Assembly: GCA_943736015.1 (NCBI GenBank)
Contig: OX031057.1
Coordinates: forward strand, 42,246,501-42,310,500
Source: Tridacna crocea
Taxonomy: Eukaryota; Mollusca; Bivalvia; Cardiida; Cardiidae
DNA length: 64,000 nucleotides
Direction: 5' to 3'
Within the stretch, counting starts at the first letter, position 1, and each line of letters starts with the position of its first letter. The translations under genes and the position numbers were made by a program. The notes beneath the pieces were generated by a model. The model did not search any database. It was not told the DNA's origin and worked only from the letters and a program-made list of their open reading frames with translations. Positions 1 through 10,631 of the stretch are shown piece after piece.

Positions 1-130
1 ATCATTAAAGATCCGTAAGATCTGTTTTGTATAACAACCGATGGAATCATGAGGTATCCTCGTCCTTTGACATGAAGAGAATTGATAAATATAGCAAAAC
101 GTTTCGATTCAGGTCAGCCTGCTCGTACTC
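1..130. repeat. family M fragment at window edge
   Basis: The stretch with 'caaccgatggaatcatgagg', 'tcctttgacat' and 'aggtcagcctgc' matches the family M sequences at 13.8-13.9 kb and 33.4-33.6 kb. The left end is cut by the window. No ORF is credible. From 131 to 316 I see nothing recognisable. Confidence 0.4.
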
Positions 131-316
131 TTCTGTCTAATCTTGATCGATACCTTCTGCAGATGCATGAAACCTACTTTTCTCAGTGCAAGGCTCATTA
201 ACATGATGACCTTATTGGCAAAACGTTGAACCTTATCCTGCTATATAACTAAAATTAAATTTTTGATTCGATAATAATTACCCAAATATTGCTGTTTCAA
301 ACTTAGGTTTTGGGGA

Positions 317-382
317 AGGACGGTGTAGATCAAAGATCAGACTGCAAGTTCATTGCAGTCTGATCTTGATCTACACCGTCCG
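317..382. repeat. family B core palindrome
   Basis: An inverted repeat reads GGACGGTGTAGATC, then the GATCAGACTGCA arm, a short loop, and the reverse complement ending CTACACCGTCC. It is the hairpin core of family B. The TTAA-bounded outer arms are not recognisable here. Confidence 0.65.
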
Positions 383-423
383 CAAAATGTCAGCTTGTCT
401 CGCTTAGTATGGAAAGGGTTAAA

Positions 424-582
424 TGGCTTGCAACACGTGAAAAGGGGCATTCGGATAAATCGTCGTCTCGCATCAGCCTGTGCAGTCCGCGCAGGCTAAT
501 CCGAGACGGAACTTTCCGACTACATTAGATTTTGTGTTACAGTAGACTTGTGCTAAACAGAATATTGCATAAAAACGGAAAA
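424..582 (+). mobile_element. family C element, right-truncated
   Basis: It starts GCTTGCAACACGTGAAAAGG and contains the first hairpin (ATCAGCCTGTGCAG / CTGCGC-type arms) and the spacer 'acagtagacttgtgc'. It stops before the second hairpin and terminal repeat that complete copies carry, for example 46150-46412. Confidence 0.7.
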
Positions 583-752
583 TGTTCTTTCACATAACTA
601 TCCCGACATTTGAAGCACATTTAATTTTTCGTTTGCAATTTCTTTTCATTTGGAGAAATCTGGGATTTCATCGTCTGGTCATGACCCGACCGGTTTTAGC
701 AAAGTTGTCAAGTAATAGGGAATTAATGTTATTTTCTAAATTAAGACGGCAA

Positions 753-983
753 TTAACCCTTTCCCAAACAATTCCTGGTTTTTACAGGTCAGGAATAGAA
801 GCCTTTTGAAAACATTGTGGGAAAATGAGAAAATGCTGGTAAATGCATTTTCTCCTTTTCCCACATTTTTTTTTTCAACCCTATCATATAGAAAAATCAT
901 CTTTTTAGCAACTGTTAATTTGTCATCTGCAAAATGCTTTCAATTTGGTCTGGCCCAAAATTTGCCGTTTGGGAAAGGGTTAA
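753..983 (+). mobile_element. family A MITE, full length
   Basis: Begins TTAACCCTTTCCCAAAC, ends with the inverted GTTTGGGAAAGGGTTAA, with TTAA at both ends. The central palindrome is damaged: the usual CTGGTAACCAGC centre reads CTGGTAAATGC, so part of one arm has been lost. Orientation + is defined by the TCCTGGTTTTTAC side lying left. Confidence 0.85.
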
Positions 984-1084
984 GAACCATTAATGAATTT
1001 ATTATTTTGAAATAGATATCCAAACGGTTGTCATCAGTATGTAGATGGTCAATGAAAAAATCTGTTAACAGAACTGAACTTCTG

Positions 1085-1313
1085 TTATCCCATTACCACA
1101 CAATCCCTACTTTTAACGCCCCTGAGAAAGAAGCCTTTTGAAAACACTGTGGGAAAAGGAGAAAATGCTGGTAACCAGCATTTTCTCCTTTTCCCACAGT
1201 GTTTTCTACCCTTCCCAGAACAAATTTTAATTTTTCAGGCCTCTTTATTTTGTTGTCTGTAAATGCTTTCAATTTGGACCAGTCTAAAATTTTCTCGTGT
1301 GGTAAAGAGTTAT
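1085..1313 (+). mobile_element. family A MITE, full length
   Basis: The termini are slightly worn (TTAT at each end in place of TTAA). The core palindrome is intact, and the arm variant CACTGTG is matched by CACAGTG on the other arm, so the two arms differ from the family consensus in a paired way. Confidence 0.85.
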
Positions 1314-1501
1314 AGGCCCTATTACTGTTATCACACGTTTGTCCAATCATTTAGCGCATTCCATTCTATTTATCACAACTCAGAAATAAAGACTCAGTAT
1401 ATTTATCATATATTTGTATTTCCTCTTGTTTTGTAAAATTTGTATCTAATACTGATGAATAAAATATGTTTAAACTAAAACTAAATGTTTACTTGCGTAA
1501 G

Positions 1502-1650
1502 CCACAGCTTTCCTTCCAAGTCAATGGCCTCTTTTCTCACATTAATCAGAGGTGAGAAGCGAAATATTGTCTGAAGGAAAGTCTGGCGCAAACGGATATC
1601 GAACCTGCAATCACCAGGTCACGAGTCAGATATGTTAAAAACTGGGCTTA
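1502..1650 (-). mobile_element. tRNA-derived SINE (family S), truncated
   Basis: On the minus strand a tRNA-like B box, with 'gatatcgaacctgc' on the plus strand, sits beside 'aaccaccaggtca'-like sequence, followed by the same body as the copy at 24611-24852 (gaggtgagaagcgaaat). Body and head are diverged and the 3' part is missing. Confidence 0.55.
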
Positions 1651-1654
1651 CCGG

Positions 1655-1855
1655 TAGGGCTGTCCAAAGTGGAAACATTTGAAGAAGACAAAAAACAGCT
1701 CGAATGATGATGATTTCTGTCTTTGATAGAATAGAAAACATTGTGGGAAAAGGAGAAAATGCTGATTACCAGCATTTTCTCCTTTTTCCACGAGTTTTTC
1801 AAAAGGCTTCTTTTTCAGGATTCTTAAAACATGGAATAGTGTGGTTAAGGGTTAA
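1655..1855 (-). mobile_element. family A MITE, worn left arm
   Basis: The right side is good, from the core palindrome through AGGCTTC to a terminal TTAA after GTTAAGG. The left side is diverged and abuts the SINE remnant. The centre reads CTGATTACCAG, a single arm mismatch. Confidence 0.7.
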
Positions 1856-2460
1856 GCAAGTATTTGTGAGTGCTTTTAGGTGGTTGCTAAATACAGGTTC
1901 GATTTATCAGTAAAAGTTTATACAACGCCTACACTTGTAAAGACCCCCGTGACACCAAACCAGGTCTACGAAAGCCTTGCCCCGTCCTGACATGATCGCA
2001 AAACGGGTTAGGGTCGGGTTTGAACGTGTAATTTTGGCCTGATAATGCCTGAAGCCCCTTCCTCACCAAACCTGTCCTTAGAAATTAGAAAATCTCACAC
2101 CAATCAACAGAATCGTAAAACGGGCTGCGGTCGTGATAAGACGTGTAATTTCGGTCTTTAAAATACAAACACATAGCCAATTGATGCTAGATTGCACTGC
2201 GTCTCTAATAGGATCGAAGTACGACAGCTCCGTTTAGAGAACGTCCACCCCGTTTTAAGTACGTTGAGCACCCTTCTCGTCCTAACCCACAAAATAAGTT
2301 CGTAAACAGATCGTAAAAATTTGCTAGTACGTCCACTCCGTCTGAACACAGTTTAGGCCCGTTTGGCAAAAATTTTCGGAACGGAGTGAGAACGATTTTG
2401 GTGTGACGGGGATATAACGTAGGTTTTGATCGGTCATGTTTTTGACAGCACAAACAACAT
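1856..2460. other. no gene; diverged two-unit tandem repeat
   Basis: Two diverged units about 115 bp apart, near 1990-2040 and 2105-2157, share 'atcgcaaaacggg' / 'atcgtaaaacggg' and 'acgtgtaatttcggtct'. The remainder is rich in CGTTTT/ACCCG-like words on both strands. Short ORFs here overlap in several frames and look like chance. Confidence 0.4.
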
Positions 2461-3100
2461 TAAATGCTGCGTAATGCTGACGCACATGTTGGCGTTGACA
2501 TTAAGCCTTTTACCAAACAATTCTTTATATTAGTTTTACAGGAAAGTAGGCTGTGGAAAATATCGTCGGAAATGGAGAAATTGTTTGCAACTAAAAGCGC
2601 CAACTTATGTAACGTTTTGGGATTCAAGCGTTTCCATTACTTTTCATTTAGGATCTCGCTGTGCTGGTCACGATCCTATCACGCTGTTGTCGGGCATCTA
2701 CGCGCTCGAGGTTTCTCCAAGACGCTTCCGCTGCGCTTCTTCCACGGCATTTCAGTCTTACAGTGTTGCTGCTGCGACCTTGCTACGACCTATGGGCAGG
2801 AGCTGCGCTTTTGTTGCGATTTCGAAGTATTTCTACTCAAAATCTAACTGCTTTTGCAGCAACTGACTATCCGACTAGAAATAGATCAGAATTGCAACAA
2901 TAGCTGTGCTCCAGCTTGTGATTATGAACAATAGATTGATAGAGTTCGGTGTTGCTTTCGTTACGATGCACTGCACTTGCGCTACGTTATTGGTTATTAT
3001 GCGGCTATGATACTGCTGCGTGAATGAATTTCTTGCTATGCGCCGTGAAGTTGCGATCATGAAGCTTCCGATTCGCTTCTACAACGATCAATGCATGGTT
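2461..3100. other. no recognised feature
   Basis: Three overlapping ORFs of 80-127 codons occupy 2464-2903 in different frames. None has a family signature, a splice context or low-complexity bias that would single it out. I see no repeat boundary. Confidence 0.3.
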
Positions 3101-3289
3101 CGTATTCACCAACCATTCTTAAGAGGATTTTTTGTCTTGTTCTTCAAGATTTTCTAACTGTGAAAGTAACAGAACTTCTGATTGGCTAAACCATTCGGTT
3201 TAGCCAATCAGAAGTTCTGTTACTTTCACATTGATAAAATTCTGAAGAACAAGCCTAAGAATGTTCTTAAGAATGGTTGGTAAATACGG
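3101..3289. mobile_element. family D MITE, full length
   Basis: The ends CGTATTCACCAACCATTCTT and its inverse (AAGAATGGTTGG, then AAATACG) bound a foldback. The two arms meet at GGCTAAACC/GGTTTAGCC and share AATCAGAAGTTCTGTTACTT. There are short asymmetric internal differences. It is the best example of the uninterrupted family and contains a single TTAA near its right end. Confidence 0.85.
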
Positions 3290-4743
3290 ACTCAATGCGT
3301 CTCTACTGCGCTGTAGCCGCGATATAAGTGGATCTTCATTTTGTCATTATCAGTCTTGTCCTGTATAGCTGCGTTTGCCTTTCATGCTTGCAGAATAATC
3401 TTAGCTATCTGTGCGTCATAAAACAACATTCATTCCATTACTTTTCCGCTTTCAAGCCAAAAGAACTTTGAATCGCAATACGTTTAGTTTAACCGTTGGC
3501 CAGAAGTGCTCCTATAATTTCTGTAGCTGTGTAACTCCTTGGCAGGTAACAAGATAAAATCGACCCTCTTTTTCGTCTGAGAGTTAATTTCCGTTGCAAT
3601 TATATATGATATTTTGGTCAAAGGATAGCTTTAGGTACAGGACAGTGTACATGTAGTTGGACGATCATACTGCACAATCTGTGTCGTCTGATCTCGATCG
3701 ACATTGTATGCAAATACTATTTAAGCCAGGGACAGGGTGAAGGGCTTATCATTTTGTTTTTCCGGGTTTTTGTACCTTTGCATTGCTGAAGAGGTGAAGC
3801 TTAAATTTTCAAATCAAAGCGTTGAGAACGCTGATGTGGTATTTGTCAAGGAAGCCATTGTGTGGAATTTATAATTTGAAAAAAAAAAGAGAAAGAGAAA
3901 TATCATTCAAAGATAAACTTTAAAATCAACTTCCTATGCAAACTATTGCATCTTTTTTGTTAAAGGGAGAGTACTGGTACATAAGTTTACATTAACTGTG
4001 TGTTGGTGGTCTCATTTTGATCCTTTAGGAGGAGTCAGGAGTAAGTTTCTTTACGGTAGAATGCATGATGGGTAGAGAGAGAGATACCATGCAAATACAT
4101 TAAATTAAGTTAAGTTTATACCTGAAAATTATGAGTTTGAGATACCTTTGACCTTCAGGATCTAATTATCAACATTACAGTTAAGTTTTCCACCTGTAAA
4201 TATTCATGCACATTCAAATGGAGTAGCGTGCAATCATGAGACAAAGAAGCCCAAGGACGAGCTTGTTTTGAAACGAACAAGCCCGCAACCAAAGTGGTCT
4301 ATAGACACATTTTGCGTATATCATTGCGCCAATAGAAGGCTATGACGGGTGGAGCTGTTTTGAATCAAAACGAATTATTTACACGATCAATGTGCCATTA
4401 CAAATTATACATCTGAGTGCCATCGAAAAGCTCATTTGTCTGAGAAAAGTTGAGTTTATTTTGGTTTATATCCTTCGGTTTTGCACAAGATACGATACAT
4501 TATCATTGTCTTCGACAAATACAAAAAAAAACCGCGAAAATGGCCAAATGTTGGGTCCCGTAGTTCCGATATCAGTCAACACAGTTTACGCCGCCTGACT
4601 TAAATCTACACTATCTACAAAAGAAACATAAAGTGAAGTCAGCGCTTAAAAGAGATCTTTTAAAAAAAGTAAACCTAACTTACTTTTTACCTGATCATTT
4701 TAGTATTATCAGTTTCTCAATACTTTTACAATTCATTGTTGCC
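3290..4743. other. no gene; degenerate family B core
   Basis: A worn family B palindrome lies at about 3635-3715 (GGACAGTGTACATG then GTCTGATCTCGATCGACATT). A poly-A tract is near 3881. The rest shows no recognised protein, RNA or repeat boundary. Confidence 0.35.
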
Positions 4744-4953
4744 ATAACTCATTATCAAACGACAATATTTTAGGCTTGTCCAAATCAAAAGCATTTGCAG
4801 ACAACAGAATGAAAGTGACTGGAAATTTGAAATTTGTTCTGGGAGAGGTAGAAAACACTGTGGGGAAAGGAAAAAATGCTGGTTACCAGCATTTTCTCCT
4901 TTTCCCACAATGTTTTCTAAAGGCTTCTTTGTCAGGGTCGTATCCCAAAATGA
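4744..4953 (-). mobile_element. family A MITE, right end lost
   Basis: The left end is recognisable (AACTCATTATCAAACGAC, then TTTAGGCTTGTCCAAATC). The core palindrome has a few arm mismatches (GGGGAAAGGAAAAAATGC against GCATTTTCTCC). Similarity stops after CAGGGTCGT, so the right terminus is missing. Confidence 0.75.
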
Positions 4954-5047
4954 AGCATGTCATAAAATTTGAAAGGAGATAGAGTCCTAACGTGGCAGTA
5001 TCAAAGCTCTCATTGATCATTATGTTTTTATGGGCCTATAGCATTTA

Positions 5048-5259
5048 GGATTTTCGACTGGTCCAAATTGAAAGCATTTGCAGACAACAACAACAAAAAA
5101 TGTGACTAAAGAATTGAAATTTGTTTTAGGACGGGAAGAAAACATTGTGGGAAAAAGAGAAAATGCTGGTCCCCAGCATTTTCTCCTTTTCCCACAATGT
5201 TTTCAAAAGGCTTCTTTCACACGGGTGTTAAAAGTCGGGATTGTGAGGTAAAGGGTTAA
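5048..5259 (-). mobile_element. family A MITE, left end lost
   Basis: It runs from GACTGGTCCAAATTG through the core to a perfect GGTAAAGGGTTAA terminus. The palindrome centre is CTGGTCCCCAGC, an asymmetric change from CTGGTTACCAGC. An A-rich expansion lies in the left arm. Confidence 0.75.
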
Positions 5260-5489
5260 GAAAGGGTATTCAGGGCTCCAGATAAGGGTTAAAAAAGTTC
5301 AGGGCTATAAAAATTTTTTTTTTCTTCACGGTTGCAAGGAAAGCTGTTGTTTGGGGAAGGGATTATTGCGGGTGTTCAGATTTTAGTAAAAGTTCTGATT
5401 TGCAATGCTAGATAATATGTATTTATATTATATGATCAATTGTTTATTCAAAAGATACTTTGTAAAATAAGATGTGTTCTGTAAAAAGG

Positions 5490-5710
5490 GGATTAAATAC
5501 GCCTGCAAAGAGTTTGCTATGGTATTAACTTTTTGCTATAATCATGGCAATGTTCTACATGTCCAAGGACCATTCTATCTCATGTTCAGGAGGGTTGTCA
5601 GAAAAACTGGATTCTATAGGTTCGAAATTATGTGGTGACTTACTTGGCATCAGTTAGATCCACCATTAAACTGCCTTTTACCAGAGCATAGCTCAAAATG
5701 TTGTGTGCTG
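5490..5710. repeat. family M copy
   Basis: GGGATTAAATACGCCTGCAA at the left, 'tgtccaaggaccattcta' in the middle and 'tttaccagagcatagctcaa' at the right follow the same order as in other M copies (26.6, 47.2, 54.4 and 57.2 kb). The hairpin segment is reduced here. Confidence 0.5.
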
Positions 5711-5738
5711 TCAGAGTAGTATGGAGTCTCGTAGCGCC

Positions 5739-5957
5739 TTAACTCTTTACCAGACCGCAGAATTTTAGCCTTCTCCAGATTGAAAGCAACAAATTAACTG
5801 CTGCTCAAATGTTTAAATTCTTGTTTGATAGGATTGAAAATATTGTGGGAAAATGAGAAAATGCTGGTTATCAGCATTTTCTCCTTTTCCAACAATGTTT
5901 TCAAAAGGATTCTCCTCCGAGGTCGTTAAAACCCAGGGTTGTTTGGGAAAACCTTAA
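5739..5957 (-). mobile_element. family A MITE, full length
   Basis: TTAACTCTTTACCAGAC at the left; the right end reads GTTTGGGAAAACCTTAA, so both ends have TTAA. The core has a mismatch (GGGAAAATGAG against CTCCTTTTCC). Its right half was later duplicated to give the next feature. Confidence 0.8.
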
Positions 5958-6118
5958 GTCTAAATGACAAAAGTTAGACTTGTTTGATAGGGTAGAAAAC
6001 ATTGTGGGAAAAGGAGAAAATGCTGGTTACCAGCATTTTCTCCTTTTCCAACAATGTTTTCAAAATGATGCTTTTCCAAGGTCGTTTTAAAACCCGGGTT
6101 TGTATGGTAAAATGTTAA
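5958..6118 (-). mobile_element. family A half-element from tandem duplication
   Basis: A 24-bp linker (gtctaaatgacaaaag, then ttagactt) is followed directly by CTTGTTTGATAG and the core plus right end of family A, without a left arm. The same linker recurs after its TTAA at 6115. This is the expected product of a tandem duplication of about 160 bp of the previous copy with its flank. Confidence 0.75.
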
Positions 6119-6355
6119 GTCTAAATGACAAAAGTTAGACTTAACGAAATTGAAGGTATTTATAGGAGACAAAATATATGTGGCTTAAAAGCTAAAATTC
6201 TTTTTAGTGAAGGGTAAAGAATATTGTGGAAAGGGGGGAAATGCGAATTTCCACTTCATTTTGCTTATCTTTTTCCACGTTGTTACGATATTGTTTTTCA
6301 GAAGCCGCCTTTTCTCGGGGTCGTTAAAACTCGCGATTGTTTGATATTGGTTTAA
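6119..6355 (-). mobile_element. degenerate family A MITE
   Basis: Family order is kept (linker, worn left arm, AGGGTAAAGAATATTGTGG, AGCCGCC, GGGGTCGTTAAAAC, terminal TTTAA). The central arms have diverged strongly (GGGGGGAAATGCG against CTTATCTTTTTCC). It looks older than its two neighbours. Confidence 0.6.
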
Positions 6356-6649
6356 AATGACACACTAACCTTTTAATGTTTTCCTACAAAAGTCAATATA
6401 TTAACATGTTTGTAGCTACATACTGATTTCAAATACTTTTAGGCAAATATTTACCTTAGTTTATATCAAAAGCTGACGAAAAAACACTGAAAAACAGGAA
6501 ATCCATTCTTTTAAAACTAAGAATATTTCCCTGTTACAATGGTCTAAAGCGAGTTGGCTTTTTTGTTTTGCCTTTAGGGTTCTAAGCGCGACCAACTGAC
6601 CTTTTGCAGACAACGTCCGATTCGGACATATTATTCGCCAGTATAATAA

Positions 6650-6912
6650 TGGTGTGCAACACGCGAAAAGGGACATTCGGACATCTGCGTAAAGTGTCGT
6701 CTCGGATCAGCCTGGGCTGTCCGCACAGGCTAATCCGAAATGATACTTACCGTTCTAATGTGATTTTCTGTTTCGCAAAAGTCTACTGCAGGACAATATC
6801 TAATGTAGTCGTAAAGTGCCGTCTCGGATTAGCCTGCGCGGACTGCGCAGGCTAATCCGGGACGACACTTTACGCAAATGTCCGAATGCACCTTTTCGCG
6901 TATTGCACTCCA
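6650..6912. mobile_element. family C element, full length
   Basis: Terminal inverted repeats TGGTGTGCAACACGCGAAAA and GCACTCCA bracket two hairpins built on ATTAGCCTGCGC-type arms. They are separated by 'gcaaaagtctactgcagg'. The second hairpin is nearly perfect (AAGTGCCGTCTCGGATTAGC against its inverse). Confidence 0.85.
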
Positions 6913-7069
6913 TATAACTTTGAAATAACAATATTTAGAATTTCACTATCGAACTGAAAAATTCAACTCAGTTATTTTGTGGGGTAAGGGTTAACTATTT
7001 TTAACTATTTAGATGAAGAGATGAGTTTGAATATTTTAAGTACACGGATTCTATGTGCCAAGAAGTACT

Positions 7070-7299
7070 TTAGCCCTTACCCAAACAAGCCCTTGGTTTT
7101 TACGTGTCTGCAGTACAAGTCTTTTGAAAACACTGTGGGAAAAGGAGAAATTGCTCGTAACGAGCAATTTCTCCTTTTTCCCACAGTGTTTTCTATCCTT
7201 TAGGGAAACTTTCTTCCATTTTTATTAAATTTAAATTTGTCTTCTGCAAACTCTTTCAGTTTGGAAGATTCTAAAATTTGTTGTTTGGGAAAGGGTTAA
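7070..7299 (+). mobile_element. family A MITE with re-paired palindrome arms
   Basis: The TTAGCCCTTACCCAAAC end is worn at the first base; the right end is TTTGGGAAAGGGTTAA. The core differs from consensus in both arms at once: CACTGTG pairs with CACAGTG, and GAAATTGCTCG pairs with CGAGCAATTTC. Palindromy is therefore preserved despite several changes. Confidence 0.85.
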
Positions 7300-7420
7300 T
7301 TCGACCCAGGTCACCCTACACAGCCTGACTTGGGCCGAAACGTTTTGCTTTTGGTTAAATTTCTGCGTGTTAAAGTACCATTCTACCCTATACTTTGGTC
7401 TGTCGTTAGACAAAATGCAT

Positions 7421-7648
7421 TTAACCCATCACCACACGATCCCTACTTTTGACGCCCTTAAGAAAGAAGCCTTTTGAAAACACTATGGGTAAAGGAGAAA
7501 ATGCTGGTAACTAGCATTTTCTCCTTTTCCCACAGTGTTATCTACCCTTCCCAAAACAAATTTATATTTTTGGTAACCTTTATTTTGTCATCTGCAAATG
7601 CTTTCAATTTGGACCAGTCTAAAATTTTCTCGTATGGTAAAGAGTTAA
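7421..7648 (+). mobile_element. family A MITE, full length
   Basis: TTAACCCATCACCACAC at the left, GGTAAAGAGTTAA at the right, TTAA on both ends. It belongs to the 'CACACGATCCCTACTTTTGA' sub-lineage, also seen at 1085, 18964, 22539 and 38612. A few unpaired arm changes occur in the core. Confidence 0.85.
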
Positions 7649-7891
7649 TGGATTTATAATTATGTGAAAAAAATTGCTCGGTTAAATTCAACACGAAGAT
7701 ACATTAAACTCCCTTTTGCCAGAGCACTGTTTACAACTAATTCACGAATGACTGACAGCGTCGAGCTACCTCGATGGTCTTTGACAATAATGCATCATAT
7801 ATAAAATATACAGAAAGTAGGTCCTGGCAAGCGGAATGTCATGGTAGTGCTCGGCTACGAATCATTCGAATTTTGTTAGTGCGCATTTACT

Positions 7892-8228
7892 CCATTACCT
7901 CCCGCTAGATGGCATTCTACAAATACTCATCTATCTAATATGGGCATCCTAGGTACACAGGACCGGACCACATTTCTACGCGACAACCGTTTTTGAATTT
8001 CAAACTAAAATAAATGTTAACCAATAAAACGCTATCTGGCGCGATTCACTCAGCTATGATCAGCAGGTCAGGGAAATCTGGAGCTAAAACAGGCCTGATA
8101 TTTCCTCAAACATATTGATTAAAGCCATTTTCTCCATTGTTGCTTTATAGCGCGTATTATTACAGTCTCCCCGATATCGGGGAGTGTGATGCGTCATATG
8201 AAACAGGTCGAATCTTCGAAGAATATGA
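7892..8228 (+). repeat. family F dispersed repeat, copy 1
   Basis: It starts CCTCCCGCTAGATGGCATTC and ends GGTCGAATCTTCGAAGAATA. The same sequence in the same orientation occurs at 11100 and 41472. A small hairpin CCCCGATATCGGGG lies near the right end. There is no coding potential; the element class is not recognised. Confidence 0.75.
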
Positions 8229-8318
8229 ATGAAATGAGTATCTTTATTGACTTATAGATGTTGTACATAGTCAGTTACAACCAAATTAATTTCAAAATGC
8301 CCCACGTGATACAATTCT

Positions 8319-8378
8319 CTCTCTTTCTCTCTATCTCTCTTTCTCTCTCATCCTCTCTCATTCTCATTTTCTGTCACT
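8319..8378. repeat. TC-rich microsatellite
   Basis: An imperfect CT/CTTT tract (tctctctctttctctctatc and so on). The flanking 8229-8685 holds no recognisable gene or element. Confidence 0.8.
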
Positions 8379-8685
8379 GTTCTTTCGCTCTCAAAATTAC
8401 ATAATATGACAAGCGCAGACAACGGCATATACTCTTCTTTTTATCTGAAGACATAAATTCTAGACTTGGTGGCAAAACGAAAAGTCGACAGAAAAAGAAG
8501 TCATATATGTTATAATGTACAAGTTTGGTAGGACTTGCCTTTGCAAATATTTAGGCTAGGGAGGAGCATTTTTGACAAAAGCGCATTTATAATCAAAGGA
8601 CTTAAAGTTATGAAAAGCGGATTTGAGTGGTATTGGTCAACAACACGTAAGAACGAGAAATATTTGGGCCCTGGCCAACAAGTGT

Positions 8686-8914
8686 TTAATCCTCTCCTAG
8701 TTAAGCTCTGGTTTTTTACGGCTCTTAGGTTAAAGTCGTTTTAGAAAACTGTGGTAAAAGGAGAACATGCTCGTAACGAGCATTTTCTCCTGTTTCCACT
8801 GTGTTTGCTTCCCTTACGGTAAAAAATACCACCTGTTTAGCAACTCTAAATTTGTCGTCCGCAAAATCTTTCAATTCCAGCTGGCCAAAATTACCTCTTC
8901 TAGTAAAGAGTTAA
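8686..8914 (+). mobile_element. family A MITE, full length
   Basis: TTAATCCTCTCCTAGTTAAG at the left and GTAAAGAGTTAA at the right, with TTAA at both ends. The palindrome centre is GCTCGTAACGAGC. This is the paired variant also present at 7070-7299, so the two copies may share a sub-lineage. Confidence 0.8.
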
Positions 8915-9228
8915 TGCATGTCCCTGATCCTTGGCCAACTAGATTTTAGCAGTTATGACCCATAGAATTACATCACCGAAAAGCATTCAAATGTCGTGTA
9001 ACATTATAACCTTTTCGGTGAAATCCACACAATTATGTTCTGACTCTTCTTCGCCTTATAATGGAATGTACCGAAAAACTTCATTTACTAGTAACTGACT
9101 TGTTACCGTGAACTGTTGAAGCAAATATTGTTTGTCTGAATATCCTTAGTTGTGATTATCATAGTGTCCGAAAAATCTTTCCTACTGTCCCTGTTTTCAT
9201 TTACGTTTTGCTGGTGGAGGGTGGCAAA

Positions 9229-9334
9229 TGTAACGCGCTATTTGGTTGGTGCTTATAGAACTTCAGCTAATGATTACGCGTAATCATTTGTTGCAGTTTG
9301 CTCTAAAAGCACAAATCAAATAGCGGGTTACAAA
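9229..9334. mobile_element. small palindromic element, unclassified
   Basis: Inverted ends (GTAACGCGCTATTTGGTT with AATCAAATAGCGGGTTAC) flank GTGCTTATAG/CTAAAAGCAC arms. A perfect 20-bp palindrome, AATGATTACGCGTAATCATT, sits exactly at the centre (9269-9288). No second copy was seen in the window. Confidence 0.6.
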
Positions 9335-9520
9335 TTTCGACTGGATCAAACAAGAATGAAAATAGCAAATCAGTGATTCAGTGTCACCCTGGCCTTCTAT
9401 AGCAAAGATGCTTCTGTGGGGTTGAAATGTACTGCTGAAACGAAACTTTTAAACCGATAGTAAAACCCAAAGTGTTGATATTTCAAAGGTAATGTCTTGG
9501 TGAAAATTATTATGTCATTA

Positions 9521-9598
9521 TCGGACAATGTAGATGAAAGATCAGACTGCACGTTCTGTGCAGTTTGGTCTTGATCTACATGGTCCGCAAAACGCCAT
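9521..9598. repeat. family B core
   Basis: GGACAATGTAGATGAAAGATC, in part, pairs with CTTGATCTACATGGTCCGC across a short loop at CACGTTCTGTG. The outer arms are not identified. From 8915 to 9228 and from 9599 to 9932 I see no gene. Confidence 0.6.
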
Positions 9599-9932
9599 GC
9601 ATATTTGATGGTTCTTGATTCCGTTCAGAATGATCACAGCGAGCAAATTTTTTATACATGTAAACCCGATAAAAAACCGGTGACGACAGTTTTCTGCAGG
9701 AAAATACAGTTTGTACAAAAATGGGCAAGTGCCTTTTGACTTAATACAAACATGTATCATAAATGTCACTTGGAGTTTGTCTCTTGTCACAGTCGCCCCT
9801 CAAAACGAACAATGCTTTCAGGCCAAGTGTTCTATTATTAATATAACTTCTAAATCTGGTGTCCGTTGGGACCCATGACATAGTATATATCACAATTTAT
9901 TACGATATTGAATTAGAGTGGCCGGTATACTC

Positions 9933-10075
9933 TTAATCCTTTCCCAAAAAAGTTCCATATTTTCATGCCCTGTAGCAAGACGGCTTTTAAAAACATTGTT
10001 GGAAAACAAGAAAATGCTGGCAAGAAGCATTTTCTACTTTTCCCACATTGTTTTCTACTTTTTCATCGTTTGGTA
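9933..10075 (+). mobile_element. family A MITE, right arm deleted
   Basis: TTAATCCTTTCCCAAAAAAG left end and complete core (GCTGGCAAGAAGC centre, arms partly decayed). The right arm then jumps from TTTTCTACTTTT to CATCGTTTGGTATTTTA, losing most of the arm. Confidence 0.7.
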
Positions 10076-10631
10076 TTTTACCATGCACGTCTCTGAGAAT
10101 CATGGACCTAGGCTTGTGTGAAACCATTCAAAGGCATGGTTGAGTGATCTGTAGCCGTCGTTTAACTTAAAGCATTGCTGAAGGAAGCATAGACGCCTGA
10201 TTGGCACAAAATTACTTAGCCAGACAGCTCACACGAATATTGGAAAAAAGGGACATCTTTGAACATGATATCTACGCTAGGCTGTTTTAGTTACATAAAG
10301 ACTAGAAAATGTCGCCCATTGAAATCCGAGGCCTACAAGTATTAATAAGAAAATCAAAGTACCGATGTTGTCGGTTTGCTGTTTGTGCTGCACAGTACGT
10401 ATTTTGATCTCTTTGTATTATGAAAGTTCACGAGTACAATATAACCGTCTAATCACTTTAATATCTCGTGTTTCGTGCCGTTAAATGTACCTCAATCAAA
10501 GTTTAGAATTAATATATTCATAAATCATTTCCCAAGGTATTTAATACACGAAATGCTCAAACTGAAGGTATTTGCACGGTAAAATACTCGGAACGAACAT
10601 GCATTGTTAACCGCCACGCTTATTAAGCGGC

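Noticed and set aside
2464-2903. Cluster of ORFs of 80-127 codons as a possible gene
   Set aside because: Three overlapping frames on the same strand are open at once, composition is ordinary for chance ORFs, and no domain, splice signal or partner exon is visible.
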